DNA of 64,000 bases from JAJZGK01 sp035538795 (GTDB lineage Bacteria > Pseudomonadota > Alphaproteobacteria > Rhodospirillales > Magnetospirillaceae), in assembly GCA_035538795.1 (NCBI GenBank), contig DATLJS010000035.1, positions 1-64,000 on the forward strand, given 5' to 3'. The position numbers and the translations under genes were made by a program. The notes under the pieces were generated by a model. That model ran no database searches, was not told the DNA's origin, and was given only the letters and a program-made list of their open reading frames with translations. Shown in pieces: positions 32,495 through 41,317 of this stretch (positions are counted from its first letter, which is position 1; each line of letters starts with the position of its first letter).

Positions 32495-35209
32495 ATGCTG
32501 CGCCGCTTTTCGGGTCTTGCCGTTCTGTTCGTGATCGTGCTGGGCAACCTGGGTGTATGGTGGCTGATGAACCGACCGGCCACCGACGTGGCCTGGGACG
32601 GGCAGATCAGTTCGATCTCGTTCAGCGCCTTTCGCAAGGACGACGATCCCTTCCTGAACAAGTACCCCCCACTGGACTCCATCGATCAGGATCTGGCCCT
32701 GGTCGCCACGAAGGTGAAGGCCATCCGCCTTTACAATTCGTCCGAGGGTCACGACCAGGACATTCCGGCATTGGCGGCCAAGCACGGCCTGACCGTGACC
32801 GCCGGCGCCTGGATCAGGGGCGCGCTGGCCGAACCGAACCTGCGTCTCGACAAACAGCCCGGCCAGATGAATCCGGACGAGCTGAAGGCCTATCAGTTGC
32901 AAATGGCGGCCCTGACCTCGAACGAGCAGGAGATCGACGCCGCCATCGAAATGGCCCGCGCCAACCCCAACGTCAGCCGCATCATCATCGGCAACGAAAC
33001 GATCTATCGCGGCGAAGCCACGGTGGCTCAGCTGATCCGCTACATCAACCGGGTCAAGGCCAAGGTCCGGCAGCCGGTTTCCACCGCCGAACCGGCCTAT
33101 GTCTGGCTGTCCCATCCCGAACTGGTGCGCGAGGCCGATTTCATCGCCCTGCACGTTCTGCCGTACTGGGAAGGCATTCCGGTCGAAGACGCCGTCGATT
33201 ACGTCATGGGCGAAGTTCAGGCCGTCAAGAACATCTATCCCGACAAACCGATCATGCTGGCCGAAGTCGGCTGGCCGTCGGCCGGCAAAGGCCGCCAACA
33301 ATCCGAACCGTCGGTGATCAATCAGGCCCGCTTCCTGCGGCGCTTCCTGAACCAGGCCGAGGAAACCGGGCTGGACTACAACGTCATCGAAGCCTTCGAC
33401 CAGCCGTGGAAAAAGGCTTTCGAATGGACGGTGGGCACCCATTGGGGCGTCTGGGACGCCGACCGCCATCTGAAATTCTCGATGGTCGAGCCGGTGCTGG
33501 AGATCAAGCAATGGCCCATGCAGGCCCTGACCGCCAGCCTGATCGCCCTGCTGCCTCTGTCCTGGCTGCTGTTCAACTGGAAGCATCTGCGCACCCGGGG
33601 CAAAGTGTTCTATGCCGTCCTGGTGCAGTTCTCGGTGTCGCTGATGGTCTGGACCGGATCGGTGCCGATGATCCGCGATTTCGCACCGTCGACCGAGCTG
33701 ATGTATTCGGTGATGATGCCCGCCCAGTTCATTCTGCTGGTGGTGGTGTTGATCGCCGGCTACGAAATGACCGAGCTGACCTGGGCCCGCCAGCCGCGCC
33801 GCGGCTTCACCCCGGAAACGTCGCCGAAGCCGACCCGCTTCCCCAAGGTCTCGCTGCATCTGCCCTGCTATAACGAGCCGCCGGACATGATGATCCAGAC
33901 CCTGGACAGCCTGACCAAGCTCGATTATCCCAATTTCGAAGTGCTGGTGCTGGACAACAACACCCGCGATCCCGAAGTGTGGAAGCCGGTGCAGCAGTAC
34001 TGCGCCAAGCTGGGCGACCGCTTCAAATTCTATCATCTGGGCAAGTGGCCGGGCGCCAAGTCGGGCGCGCTGAACTTCGCCCTGACCCAGACCGATCCGG
34101 ATGCCGAGGTCATCGGCGTCATCGATTCCGACTATCAGGTCACGCCGGACTGGCTGTCGACCCTGGTTCCCTATTTCGAAAACCCCAAGGTGGGCTGGGT
34201 CCAGGCGCCGCAGGACCACCGTGAATGGGATCACGACCTGTTCAAGGAATGCATCAACTGGGAATATGCCGGGTTCTTCGATATCGGCATGGTGGCGCGC
34301 AACGAAGACAACGCCATCATCCAGCACGGCACCATGACCCTGATCCGCCGCGCCGCCCTGGAAGACACCGGCAAATGGTCGGAATGGACCATCACCGAGG
34401 ACGCCGAACTGGGCCTGCGCCTGCTGGAGCACGGCTATGAATCGGTCTATCTGTCCCACCGTTTCGGCCACGGTCTGACTCCGGACAATTTCACCGCCTA
34501 CAAGAAGCAGCGTTTCCGCTGGGCCTACGGCGCGGTGCAGATTCTCAAGGGACACTGGCGCGCCCTGATTCCCTTCAAAAAGACCGGCCTGACCGCCAGC
34601 CAAAAATACCATTTCGTCACCGGCTGGCTGCCGTGGTTCGCCGACGCCTTCTATGTGCTGTTCACCATCCTGTCGGTGTTCTGGACCATCGGCCTGGTGG
34701 TCGCTCCGCGCATCTTCGACTTCCCGCTGGCCATCTTCGTGATGCCCACCGTAGGCGTGTTCGTCGCCAAGCTGGTGCATCACCTTTTCCTCTATTCAAC
34801 CCGCGTCAAGTGCAACTGGCGTCAGCGCATCGGCTCGGCCATCGCCGGCATGGGCCTGACCTATTACATCGGCAAAGCCATGTGGCAGGGCGTCTTCACC
34901 AAGACCATCCCCTTCCTGCGCACCCCGAAATGCGAGGACAAGGCCGCCTGGACCGCCGGCTTCATGATGGCCTCGGAAGAAACCGTCCTGATGCTGTCGC
35001 AATGGATTTGCGCCGTCGTCATCCTGTGGATCAAGGGCTGGAACGACATCGACGCCCGCATGTGGGCGCTGGTGCTGTCGGTGCAGTCGATCCCTTATGC
35101 CGCCGCTCTGGCCACCGCCATGATCTCGGCCCTGCCGACCGAGGACGTCATGAAGCGCCTGAACAAGAACAAAGGCCAGCCGCCCATGGCCCCCAGCCCT
35201 GCGGAATGA
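32495..35209 (+). CDS. GH17-GT2 fusion, beta-(1,3)-glucan synthase-like membrane enzyme
   Basis: 904-residue membrane protein. A signal/anchor helix (about 5-25) precedes a glycoside hydrolase family 17-like domain (about 35-325) with acid/base Glu168 (IIGNE) and nucleophile Glu257 (AEVGWPS). Two membrane helices follow (about 345-365 and 410-430), then a processive GT2 domain with DNN, DSDY, TEDAELG and QRFRW motifs, and four or more C-terminal membrane helices. The same domain order occurs in NdvB-type proteins that make cyclic or linear beta-(1,3)-glucans in Bradyrhizobium and Pseudomonas. The product is probably a periplasmic or capsular beta-glucan; linkage is inferred. Confidence 0.88.
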   Translation: MLRRFSGLAVLFVIVLGNLGVWWLMNRPATDVAWDGQISSISFSAFRKDDDPFLNKYPPLDSIDQDLALVATKVKAIRLYNSSEGHDQDIPALAAKHGLTVTAGAWIRGALAEPNLRLDKQPGQMNPDELKAYQLQMAALTSNEQEIDAAIEMARANPNVSRIIIGNETIYRGEATVAQLIRYINRVKAKVRQPVSTAEPAYVWLSHPELVREADFIALHVLPYWEGIPVEDAVDYVMGEVQAVKNIYPDKPIMLAEVGWPSAGKGRQQSEPSVINQARFLRRFLNQAEETGLDYNVIEAFDQPWKKAFEWTVGTHWGVWDADRHLKFSMVEPVLEIKQWPMQALTASLIALLPLSWLLFNWKHLRTRGKVFYAVLVQFSVSLMVWTGSVPMIRDFAPSTELMYSVMMPAQFILLVVVLIAGYEMTELTWARQPRRGFTPETSPKPTRFPKVSLHLPCYNEPPDMMIQTLDSLTKLDYPNFEVLVLDNNTRDPEVWKPVQQYCAKLGDRFKFYHLGKWPGAKSGALNFALTQTDPDAEVIGVIDSDYQVTPDWLSTLVPYFENPKVGWVQAPQDHREWDHDLFKECINWEYAGFFDIGMVARNEDNAIIQHGTMTLIRRAALEDTGKWSEWTITEDAELGLRLLEHGYESVYLSHRFGHGLTPDNFTAYKKQRFRWAYGAVQILKGHWRALIPFKKTGLTASQKYHFVTGWLPWFADAFYVLFTILSVFWTIGLVVAPRIFDFPLAIFVMPTVGVFVAKLVHHLFLYSTRVKCNWRQRIGSAIAGMGLTYYIGKAMWQGVFTKTIPFLRTPKCEDKAAWTAGFMMASEETVLMLSQWICAVVILWIKGWNDIDARMWALVLSVQSIPYAAALATAMISALPTEDVMKRLNKNKGQPPMAPSPAE

Positions 35210-35225
35210 CGGGCGCCGCATCATA

Positions 35226-36311
35226 ATGAGAGCGTCCCAGTCCACATTGATATCCCTGCATCGTCCCCTGCCGCCGGTTCTGGCGGCAGGGGCTTTCCTT
35301 AAGAACACCATCTGTTCCATCGAAGGCTGTCAAGCGGTCCTGTCGCCGCCCATCGGCAATTTGGACAGCGCCGAGGCCATCGCCGGCTTCGAAGCCGCCG
35401 CCGCCGAACTGCTGGCGGAAATGGCCGCCCCTCCCCAGTTGTTCGCCCACGACCTGCATCCCGATTTTTATTCCAGCCGCTGGTCCCAGGCACAAAACGC
35501 GCCTGCCCTGGCGGTGCAGCACCATCACGCCCACATCGCCGCCGTCGCCGCCGAGCATGGGCACGACGGTCCCATCATCGGGCTGGCCCTGGACGGTTTC
35601 GGCCTCGGCCCCGGCAACCAGAGCTGGGGCGGCGAACTGCTGCTGGTGGACGGCCCCGATTTTCGCCGCATCGGCCATCTGGCGGAAATACGGCAACCCG
35701 GCGGCGACGTCGCCGCCCGCGAGCCCTGGCGCATGGCTTCGGCGATTCTGCACCGCCTGGGCCGCGCCGCCGAAATCCCCGCGCATTTTTCCGCTCATGC
35801 CGCCTCGGCCATGCTACCGACCATCTTAAGCAAGGGCTTGAACAGCCCACCGACCTCCAGCGCCGGACGGCTGTTTGACGCCGCCTGCGGCCTGTTGGGC
35901 GTTCATCCCGTGGCCGAGTTCGAAGGCCAGGCTCCCATGGCCTTGGAAGCCATGGTCACGGCCCCGCGCATTCTGACCGGCGGCTGGAGCCTGGAGAGCG
36001 GCGTGTTGGACTGCTTGCCCCTGATGGAAAATCTGATCGGCCGCGACGCCGCCGACGGCGCCGACCTGTTTCACGGCACCCTGATCGCCGCTCTGACCGA
36101 CTGGGCCGCCCAAGCTGCCGAAGCTCACGGTCTGCAACGCATCGCCCTTGGCGGCGGCTGTTTCTTCAACAAGGTCCTGCGCGAGGGATTGAGCGCGTCG
36201 CTGGACGCATTGGGGCTTGAGCCTCTGCTGCCCCGTCAGGCATCGCCCGGAGACCCCGGCGTCAGCCTGGGGCAAGCCTGGATCGCCGCCTTGGCCGCCG
36301 ACCGCGCCTGA
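35226..36311 (+). CDS. Stand-alone HypF C-terminal (Kae1-like) carbamoyltransferase domain
   Basis: 361 residues that match only the last domain of HypF, the ~750-residue hydrogenase maturation enzyme. The shared segments are VLAAGAFLKNTICS, HDLHPDFYSSR, the metal-binding QHHHAHIAAVAAEHG, GLALDGFGLG, WGGELLLVD, AAREPWRMA and GGGCFFNKVLREGL. The acylphosphatase, zinc-finger and YrdC-like domains are absent, and no hydrogenase gene is near. The frame does not look truncated: a proper start lies 16 bp after the glucan synthase stop, and the stop overlaps the next start (TGATG). The substrate of this orphan domain is unknown. Confidence 0.88.
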   Translation: MRASQSTLISLHRPLPPVLAAGAFLKNTICSIEGCQAVLSPPIGNLDSAEAIAGFEAAAAELLAEMAAPPQLFAHDLHPDFYSSRWSQAQNAPALAVQHHHAHIAAVAAEHGHDGPIIGLALDGFGLGPGNQSWGGELLLVDGPDFRRIGHLAEIRQPGGDVAAREPWRMASAILHRLGRAAEIPAHFSAHAASAMLPTILSKGLNSPPTSSAGRLFDAACGLLGVHPVAEFEGQAPMALEAMVTAPRILTGGWSLESGVLDCLPLMENLIGRDAADGADLFHGTLIAALTDWAAQAAEAHGLQRIALGGGCFFNKVLREGLSASLDALGLEPLLPRQASPGDPGVSLGQAWIAALAADRA

Positions 36312-37456
36312 TGCAGCAGCGCCGGTCACTGGCCATCCGCCTGTCCTGCCTGTACGCAGCCATGTTCTCGGTGATTGGCGTGCAACTGCCGTTCTGGCCG
36401 CTTTATCTGAACGGCAAGGGACTGTCGCCCGCCGAGATCGGCCAATTGATGGCGGCCGCCTTCTTCGTCAAGATCGTCACCAACCCGCTGATCGGCCATG
36501 TGGTCGACAGCCGGGGCGAACGCCGCCATACCCAATTGGCTTTGGCCTGCGCCGCCCTGGTGGTGTCGGCCCTGTTTTTCGCAGCCCAGGGCTTCGTCCC
36601 CCTGTTGGCGGTCACCATGCTGACCGCCGCCACCTTCACCGCCCTGATGCCGCTGGGCGACAGCCTGACCATGCAAAGCGCCGTGGCGCATCACCTGGAT
36701 TACGGACGCATCCGCCTGTGGGGCAGCCTGTCCTTCATCGCCACCGCCACCTTGGGCGGCTGGGTGCTGGTGGATGCGCCGCGCCCGGCCATTTTATGGG
36801 CGGTGATCGCCGGTCAGGCCGTCACCCTGTGGACCGTCTACCGCCTGCCCGACACCCGGCCGTCCCGTCCCAAGGAAGGCGGTCATCCGTCCATCCTGCC
36901 GCTATTGAAGGACAAACGCTTTCTTCTGTTCCTGGCCGCCACCAGCCTGACCCAGGTCAGCCACATGATCTATTACGGCTTCGCCACCCTGTATTGGCAG
37001 GCGGCCGGACTGCCGGGCTGGGTCATCGGCGGATTATGGGCCGAAGGCGTGATCGCCGAGGTAATCCTGTTCGCTTTCGGCAACAAGGCGGTGGCCCGTT
37101 TCGGACCGGTAACGCTGATCGCCGCCGGAGCCCTGGCCGGCGTCGTCCGCTGGAGCGTCCTTGCCACCACCACCGCCCCCCTGCTGCTGGCTTCGGTGCA
37201 ATTCCTGCACGCCTTCACGTTCGGCGCCACTCATCTGGGGGCCATGCATTTCATCAACCGCACCGCTCCCCCCGGGCTGTCGGGACGGGCCCAGGGCATC
37301 TACGCTTCGGTGGCCAACGGCGTGGTACCGGGCGCCGCCATGCTGGCGGCGGGACGGCTTTATCAGGGCTTCGGCGGATTATCGTTCCTGGGAATGACCG
37401 TGGTCGCCGCCGCCGGGCTGGCCATCGCCGTCAAGCTAAAGCGGAGCGCCGCGTAA
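36311..37456 (+). CDS. MFS transporter, HcaT/LacY-like family
   Basis: 381 residues with about twelve hydrophobic segments. The N-terminal FSVIGVQLPFWPLYLNGKGLSPAEIG and later YGRIRLWGSLSFI motifs match the HcaT (3-phenylpropionate) type of MFS_1-like permeases. The substrate is unknown. Its ATG overlaps the HypF-domain stop, so the two are translationally coupled. Its last 26 bp overlap the end of the convergent antiporter gene. Confidence 0.87.
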   Translation: MQQRRSLAIRLSCLYAAMFSVIGVQLPFWPLYLNGKGLSPAEIGQLMAAAFFVKIVTNPLIGHVVDSRGERRHTQLALACAALVVSALFFAAQGFVPLLAVTMLTAATFTALMPLGDSLTMQSAVAHHLDYGRIRLWGSLSFIATATLGGWVLVDAPRPAILWAVIAGQAVTLWTVYRLPDTRPSRPKEGGHPSILPLLKDKRFLLFLAATSLTQVSHMIYYGFATLYWQAAGLPGWVIGGLWAEGVIAEVILFAFGNKAVARFGPVTLIAAGALAGVVRWSVLATTTAPLLLASVQFLHAFTFGATHLGAMHFINRTAPPGLSGRAQGIYASVANGVVPGAAMLAAGRLYQGFGGLSFLGMTVVAAAGLAIAVKLKRSAA

Positions 37457-38684
37457 ACAGCATCACCAACGGCTTGGTCAAGGCCGTGGTCAGCAAGGTG
37501 CCGCAAATCATCGCCGAGAAACAGCCGGACGAGATGATTCCGCCATCGCGCAGCATGGTCAGCACGACGATTTCCATCAGCCCCTTGCACTGCATGAAAG
37601 CGCCCGCCGTCAGGGCTTCCGACCAAGGCAAGCCGCCGCAATAGCGCAAAGGCAGCGTGGTCGCCACCATCTTGCCGAAGAAGCCGACGGCGGTCATCAC
37701 CGCGAACAGCTCCAGCATGCCTTCGCCGCCGCCGGCGCTCCAATCGACGAAGGTGGCCAGGCCGGTGGACATGAAAAAGAACGGCATCAGCACAAAGCTG
37801 ACGAAGCTTTCAAAACGCCCGGTCAGATCCTCGGCCACTTCGCGCGGCAAAATGGTGCCGAAGGCAAAAGCCCCCACCATGGCATGGACGCCCAGCGCCT
37901 CGGTCGCCAGAGCCGACAACAGCATCAAAGCGCACAAGGCCACCAACTCGCGGGGACTGACCTGTCCGGCTTCGACGGCGCTGGCCAGCAATCCCCGGCA
38001 CAGGGGCCGCACCACCAACAGCAACAGGGCGATAAACAGCAACAGCCAGCCCAAAGTGACGAGGCCGTGGCTGAAACTGCCGCCCCCGGCGAAAGCCAGC
38101 AAAGCGGCGGCCAGCACCCACAACAAGGCGTCGTTGACCGCGGCGCAGCCCAGAGCCAGCACTCCGACCCGGCTTCGGGTCATGCCCATTTCGCGCAGGA
38201 TGGCCCCCAGCACCGGCAGAGCCGTCACCCCGGCCGCCACTCCCATGCCGACGGCGAAAGTCGTCGGCGTCGCCCGGGCGCCCGCCGCGTCCGGCAGACC
38301 CGGCAACAGCCAGCCGCCGGCCACGGCGCCCGCCGCCACCGGTAGGATCAAGCTGCCGAGACTGGAAACGATAAAACCGCAGGAACGGTCCTTCATCTCG
38401 GCCAGGTCGAAATGCAGGCCGGTCAAAAAAGCGAAAAACAGCAGCGACAGCCACACCAGCCCCTGAAGGCGGTCCAGCGACGCCGTCGGGAACAGGCTGG
38501 CGAACATGTCCGGAGACAGACGCCCCAACACGGTCGGACCGAAAGCCAGACCCACCGCGATCTGCACCACCACCAACGGCAGGACCGAACGCAAAAGCCG
38601 CAGCCGCCACAAGCCATAGGGAAGCGCCACGACGATCAGCGCCTGCAGCAAAAATATGAGCATCGGTGACGGCCGTAAAACCAT
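37431..38684 (-). CDS. Cation/proton antiporter, CPA2 (KefB-like) membrane domain
   Basis: Monovalent cation/proton antiporter of the CPA2 family, about 417 residues with 12-13 membrane helices and no RCK/TrkA-N domain. Typical segments are QIAVGLAFGPTVLG, LLFFAFLTGLHFDL, VNDALLWVLAA and GVHAMVGAFAFGTILPRE. An open frame extends 66 codons further upstream, but it enters the divergent L,D-transpeptidase gene and lacks family resemblance. I choose the ATG at 38684; 38663 is also possible. Confidence 0.85.
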   Translation of the reverse strand: MVLRPSPMLIFLLQALIVVALPYGLWRLRLLRSVLPLVVVQIAVGLAFGPTVLGRLSPDMFASLFPTASLDRLQGLVWLSLLFFAFLTGLHFDLAEMKDRSCGFIVSSLGSLILPVAAGAVAGGWLLPGLPDAAGARATPTTFAVGMGVAAGVTALPVLGAILREMGMTRSRVGVLALGCAAVNDALLWVLAAALLAFAGGGSFSHGLVTLGWLLLFIALLLLVVRPLCRGLLASAVEAGQVSPRELVALCALMLLSALATEALGVHAMVGAFAFGTILPREVAEDLTGRFESFVSFVLMPFFFMSTGLATFVDWSAGGGEGMLELFAVMTAVGFFGKMVATTLPLRYCGGLPWSEALTAGAFMQCKGLMEIVVLTMLRDGGIISSGCFSAMICGTLLTTALTKPLVMLFTRRSALA

Positions 38685-38838
38685 GACTTCATTCCCAAAC
38701 CCAAAAGCCGGCACAGTTAAGCCTTGAAATCCGCCGACAGCAAGTATGGAAAAGAAGTGGAATTCGACCCGCTTGCCGGGTATTTCTGAGTTGGCCTCTC
38801 TGGAAAGCCCCGTGGGCGTCTGGTCTGGGAGGTCCTCC

Positions 38839-40638
38839 GTGATCGAGGATTTTCCTTTGCGTTTCCTGCGTTCCACCGCCACCGTCCCCGCTCAGTTGAT
38901 CCGCTCCGCGCTGATCGCCGCATCGCTTCTGGCCGGTCATCACAGTTTCGCCGCCACCGCCGCCGCCGACCCGGTCGCCGTGGAAATCCAGCATCGTCTG
39001 GGCATTGCTGGAGACGACCTGGGGATCGACCGCGAACTTCTGGACGGCGGAGCCCTGCGCAGCCTGTACCAACCCCGCCAATGGCGCCCGATCTGGAGCG
39101 ATCAGGCCGATCAGCTGATGGCAGTACTGTCGGCGTCGGATTTGGAGGGACTGCCGCCCGAACGCTTCCACGTCAAGGCCATCACCGCCAAACGCGCACA
39201 GAAGACCCCGGCGGCCCAGGCCGAAGCCGACATGCTGATGACCGACGGCGTGCTGCGCTATGCCTCGGCCATGCGCGGCCAAAGGGTCGATCCCCGCGAC
39301 ATCGAGGACGACTGGCTGCTGGTGCCCGCCAGCTTCGACGCCACGCCTTACGTCCGCGACCATATCAAGGACATCGTCCCCGCCCTGCAGGCTTTGCAGC
39401 CTCCCTATGCCGGCTATCAATTGCTGCGCCACCAGTTGGCCCGCCTGCGCGCCGTCGCCGCCGCCGGCGACTGGCCCAAGGTTCCGCAACTGCCGTTGCC
39501 GCCGCCGGTTCCGGCCATCAGCCCGGCGGCCGCCGCCGCTCCCGGCACCGCAACGGCCCAGCCCCCGGCTCCGGTCGTTCAAAGTCTCAAGCCCGGCACG
39601 TCCGACGAACGCATTCCCTTTGTTCGCCGCCGCCTGGAAGCGACGGGCGAACTGGCCGCAGGCCAGCCCATGACCAACGTTTACGACGACGAACTGGTCA
39701 CCGCCGTCAAACTGTTCCAGCACCGCCACGGCCTGACCGACGACGGCCAGCTGGGACGCCAGACCATCCAGGCCATGAACGTCTCAGCCTCGGACCGGGC
39801 GCGTCAGGCACGCATCAACATGGAACGCTGGCGCTGGCTGCCCCAGAAGCTGGAGGAAAACCACATCGTCGTGAATGTTCCCGGCGCCTGGATGGAAGTG
39901 GTGGAAAGCGGCCGGGCGGTCCTGTCCATGCGCACCATCGTCGGTTCGCCGGAACATCCGACCCCGGCTCTGCACGCCACCCTGAGTTCCCTGGTGCTGA
40001 ACCCGGCCTGGCATGTGCCCAGCTCCATCGCCACCAAGGAAGTCCTGCCCAAGCTGAAAAAAGACCCCGGCTATCTGCTGGACAACGAGCTTGAGATCGT
40101 CGGCGAAGGCATCGCTCCCGGCAGTCCGGAGAGCCAGGGCCTGGGCATCGACTGGAAGTCCCGCAGCACCTTCCCCTGGTCGCTGCGCCAGATGCCCGGT
40201 TCCGACAACGCCCTAGGCCGCATCAAGTTCAACATGCCCAATTCCGAAGACATCTATCTGCACGACACGCCGAACCACAAGCCGTTCGCCCGCGCCAGCC
40301 GCGCCTTGTCCCACGGCTGCGTCCGGCTGGAGCACCCCGACGAGTTGGCGCTGTATCTGCTGCGGGATAAAAGCTGGAACGCCGACAAGCTGAACCAGCA
40401 GATCGATACCGGAGAAACCCATACGGTTTCCGTCAGCAAGAGCATTCCCGTGTGGCTGTTCTATTGGACCATGTGGGTCGACGGCGACGGCGTCCTACAG
40501 GTGCGCGACGACATTTATGGGCGCGACCAGCGGCTGAACGAAGCCTTGAACCACGCACCCAGCGCCAAGCTGGAAATCGTATCTACGACTCCCGCCCAGC
40601 CGCAAAAAACCATATGTGAAGGTTGCCGCATCCCCTAA
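38839..40638 (+). CDS. YcbB/LdtD-type L,D-transpeptidase
   Basis: Peptidoglycan cross-linking enzyme of about 599 residues that forms 3-3 bridges. A signal peptide or anchor (about 14-40) precedes the YcbB scaffold region (YQPRQWRPIWSD, DGVLRYASAMRGQRVDP). A peptidoglycan-binding domain (AVKLFQHRHGLTDDGQLG) and the YkuD catalytic domain follow, with HDTPNHKPF and the active-site SHGCVRL (Cys494). The start is a GTG at 38839 with GGGAGG 6 nt upstream; an earlier ATG at 38746 has no such site and would bury the signal peptide. A DUF882 gene follows, as ycbK follows ycbB in E. coli. Confidence 0.93.
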   Translation: MIEDFPLRFLRSTATVPAQLIRSALIAASLLAGHHSFAATAAADPVAVEIQHRLGIAGDDLGIDRELLDGGALRSLYQPRQWRPIWSDQADQLMAVLSASDLEGLPPERFHVKAITAKRAQKTPAAQAEADMLMTDGVLRYASAMRGQRVDPRDIEDDWLLVPASFDATPYVRDHIKDIVPALQALQPPYAGYQLLRHQLARLRAVAAAGDWPKVPQLPLPPPVPAISPAAAAAPGTATAQPPAPVVQSLKPGTSDERIPFVRRRLEATGELAAGQPMTNVYDDELVTAVKLFQHRHGLTDDGQLGRQTIQAMNVSASDRARQARINMERWRWLPQKLEENHIVVNVPGAWMEVVESGRAVLSMRTIVGSPEHPTPALHATLSSLVLNPAWHVPSSIATKEVLPKLKKDPGYLLDNELEIVGEGIAPGSPESQGLGIDWKSRSTFPWSLRQMPGSDNALGRIKFNMPNSEDIYLHDTPNHKPFARASRALSHGCVRLEHPDELALYLLRDKSWNADKLNQQIDTGETHTVSVSKSIPVWLFYWTMWVDGDGVLQVRDDIYGRDQRLNEALNHAPSAKLEIVSTTPAQPQKTICEGCRIP

Positions 40639-40718
40639 TGGTCTGCTATGACAGACCCCTACCTGACGCTAGCCAAGGGGGCATCCATGGATAAGCAGAC
40701 CCAGGGACGGGACAACCG

Positions 40719-41252
40719 ATGATCAGTCGCCGCCATTTCCTCGCCTTCGGCGCGGCCGCCACGACCTCGGTGCTTCTGTCGCCCAAGGCTCATGCCGCCC
40801 CGAACGCGCATATGGAACGCTCGATCCATCTACACAATATCCATACCGGCGAATCCGTGCGCACCGTCTATTGGCATGACGGCAAGTACCAGCCGGCGGC
40901 GCTGAAGCAGTTGAACCACATCCTGCGCGACCATTATTCCGGCACCATCCACACCATGGATCCGCACGTCATCGACGTGCTGTCGGCCTTGCAGCACCGT
41001 CTGGGGCCGAAGCCGCTGCACATCGTCTCGGGCTATCGGTCGCCACAGACCAACGCCATGCTGGCCTCGCTGACCGACGGCGTCGCCCAGCACTCTCTGC
41101 ACATGGAGGGCAAGGCCGTGGACATTCGCGTCGACGGCGTCAACGTCCGCAAGTTGGGCAAGCTGGCGAAAAGCCTGCACGCCGGCGGCGTCGGCATGTA
41201 TCCGTCGTCCAATTTCGTGCATGTGGACGTGGGCCGCGTCCGGTACTGGTGA
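40719..41252 (+). CDS. DUF882/YcbK-family (MepK-like) peptidoglycan hydrolase, Tat-exported
   Basis: 177 residues. A twin-arginine signal (SRRHFLAFGAAA, cleavage AHA near residue 27) precedes the M15-type peptidase domain of the DUF882 family. The zinc-site elements are visible: SGYRSPQTNAML, QHSLHMEGKAVDIRVDG and NFVHVDVG. E. coli YcbK (MepK) cleaves the 3-3 cross-links that L,D-transpeptidases make, so synthesis and cleavage genes are adjacent here. It is followed by a strong terminator. Confidence 0.92.
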   Translation: MISRRHFLAFGAAATTSVLLSPKAHAAPNAHMERSIHLHNIHTGESVRTVYWHDGKYQPAALKQLNHILRDHYSGTIHTMDPHVIDVLSALQHRLGPKPLHIVSGYRSPQTNAMLASLTDGVAQHSLHMEGKAVDIRVDGVNVRKLGKLAKSLHAGGVGMYPSSNFVHVDVGRVRYW

Positions 41253-41276
41253 CGGCCCGCGAAAACAGGCAAAGAA

Positions 41277-41304
41277 AAAAACCGGGGCACTGACCCCGGT
41301 TTTT
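41277..41304. terminator. Bidirectional intrinsic terminator
   Basis: AAAACCGGGG / CCCCGGTTTT stem with a 6-nt loop and flanking A and T runs. It separates the convergent DUF882 gene and the exported-protein gene and can serve both. Confidence 0.88.
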
Positions 41305-41317
41305 CATTTTCGGGATC

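Noticed and set aside
32243..34783. 846-codon minus-strand open frame opposite the glucan synthase
   Set aside because: High-GC antisense frame; the product is His/Gln/Arg/Gly-rich with no domain, while the plus strand carries all GH17 and GT2 catalytic motifs.
35226..36311. Truncated hypF pseudogene
   Set aside because: Start and stop are in place, coupling with neighbours is tight and motifs are intact, so a true short protein is more likely than decay.
38685..38882. N-terminal extension of the antiporter into the L,D-transpeptidase gene
   Set aside because: It would overlap the divergent gene's start region and adds a charged segment with no counterpart in the family.
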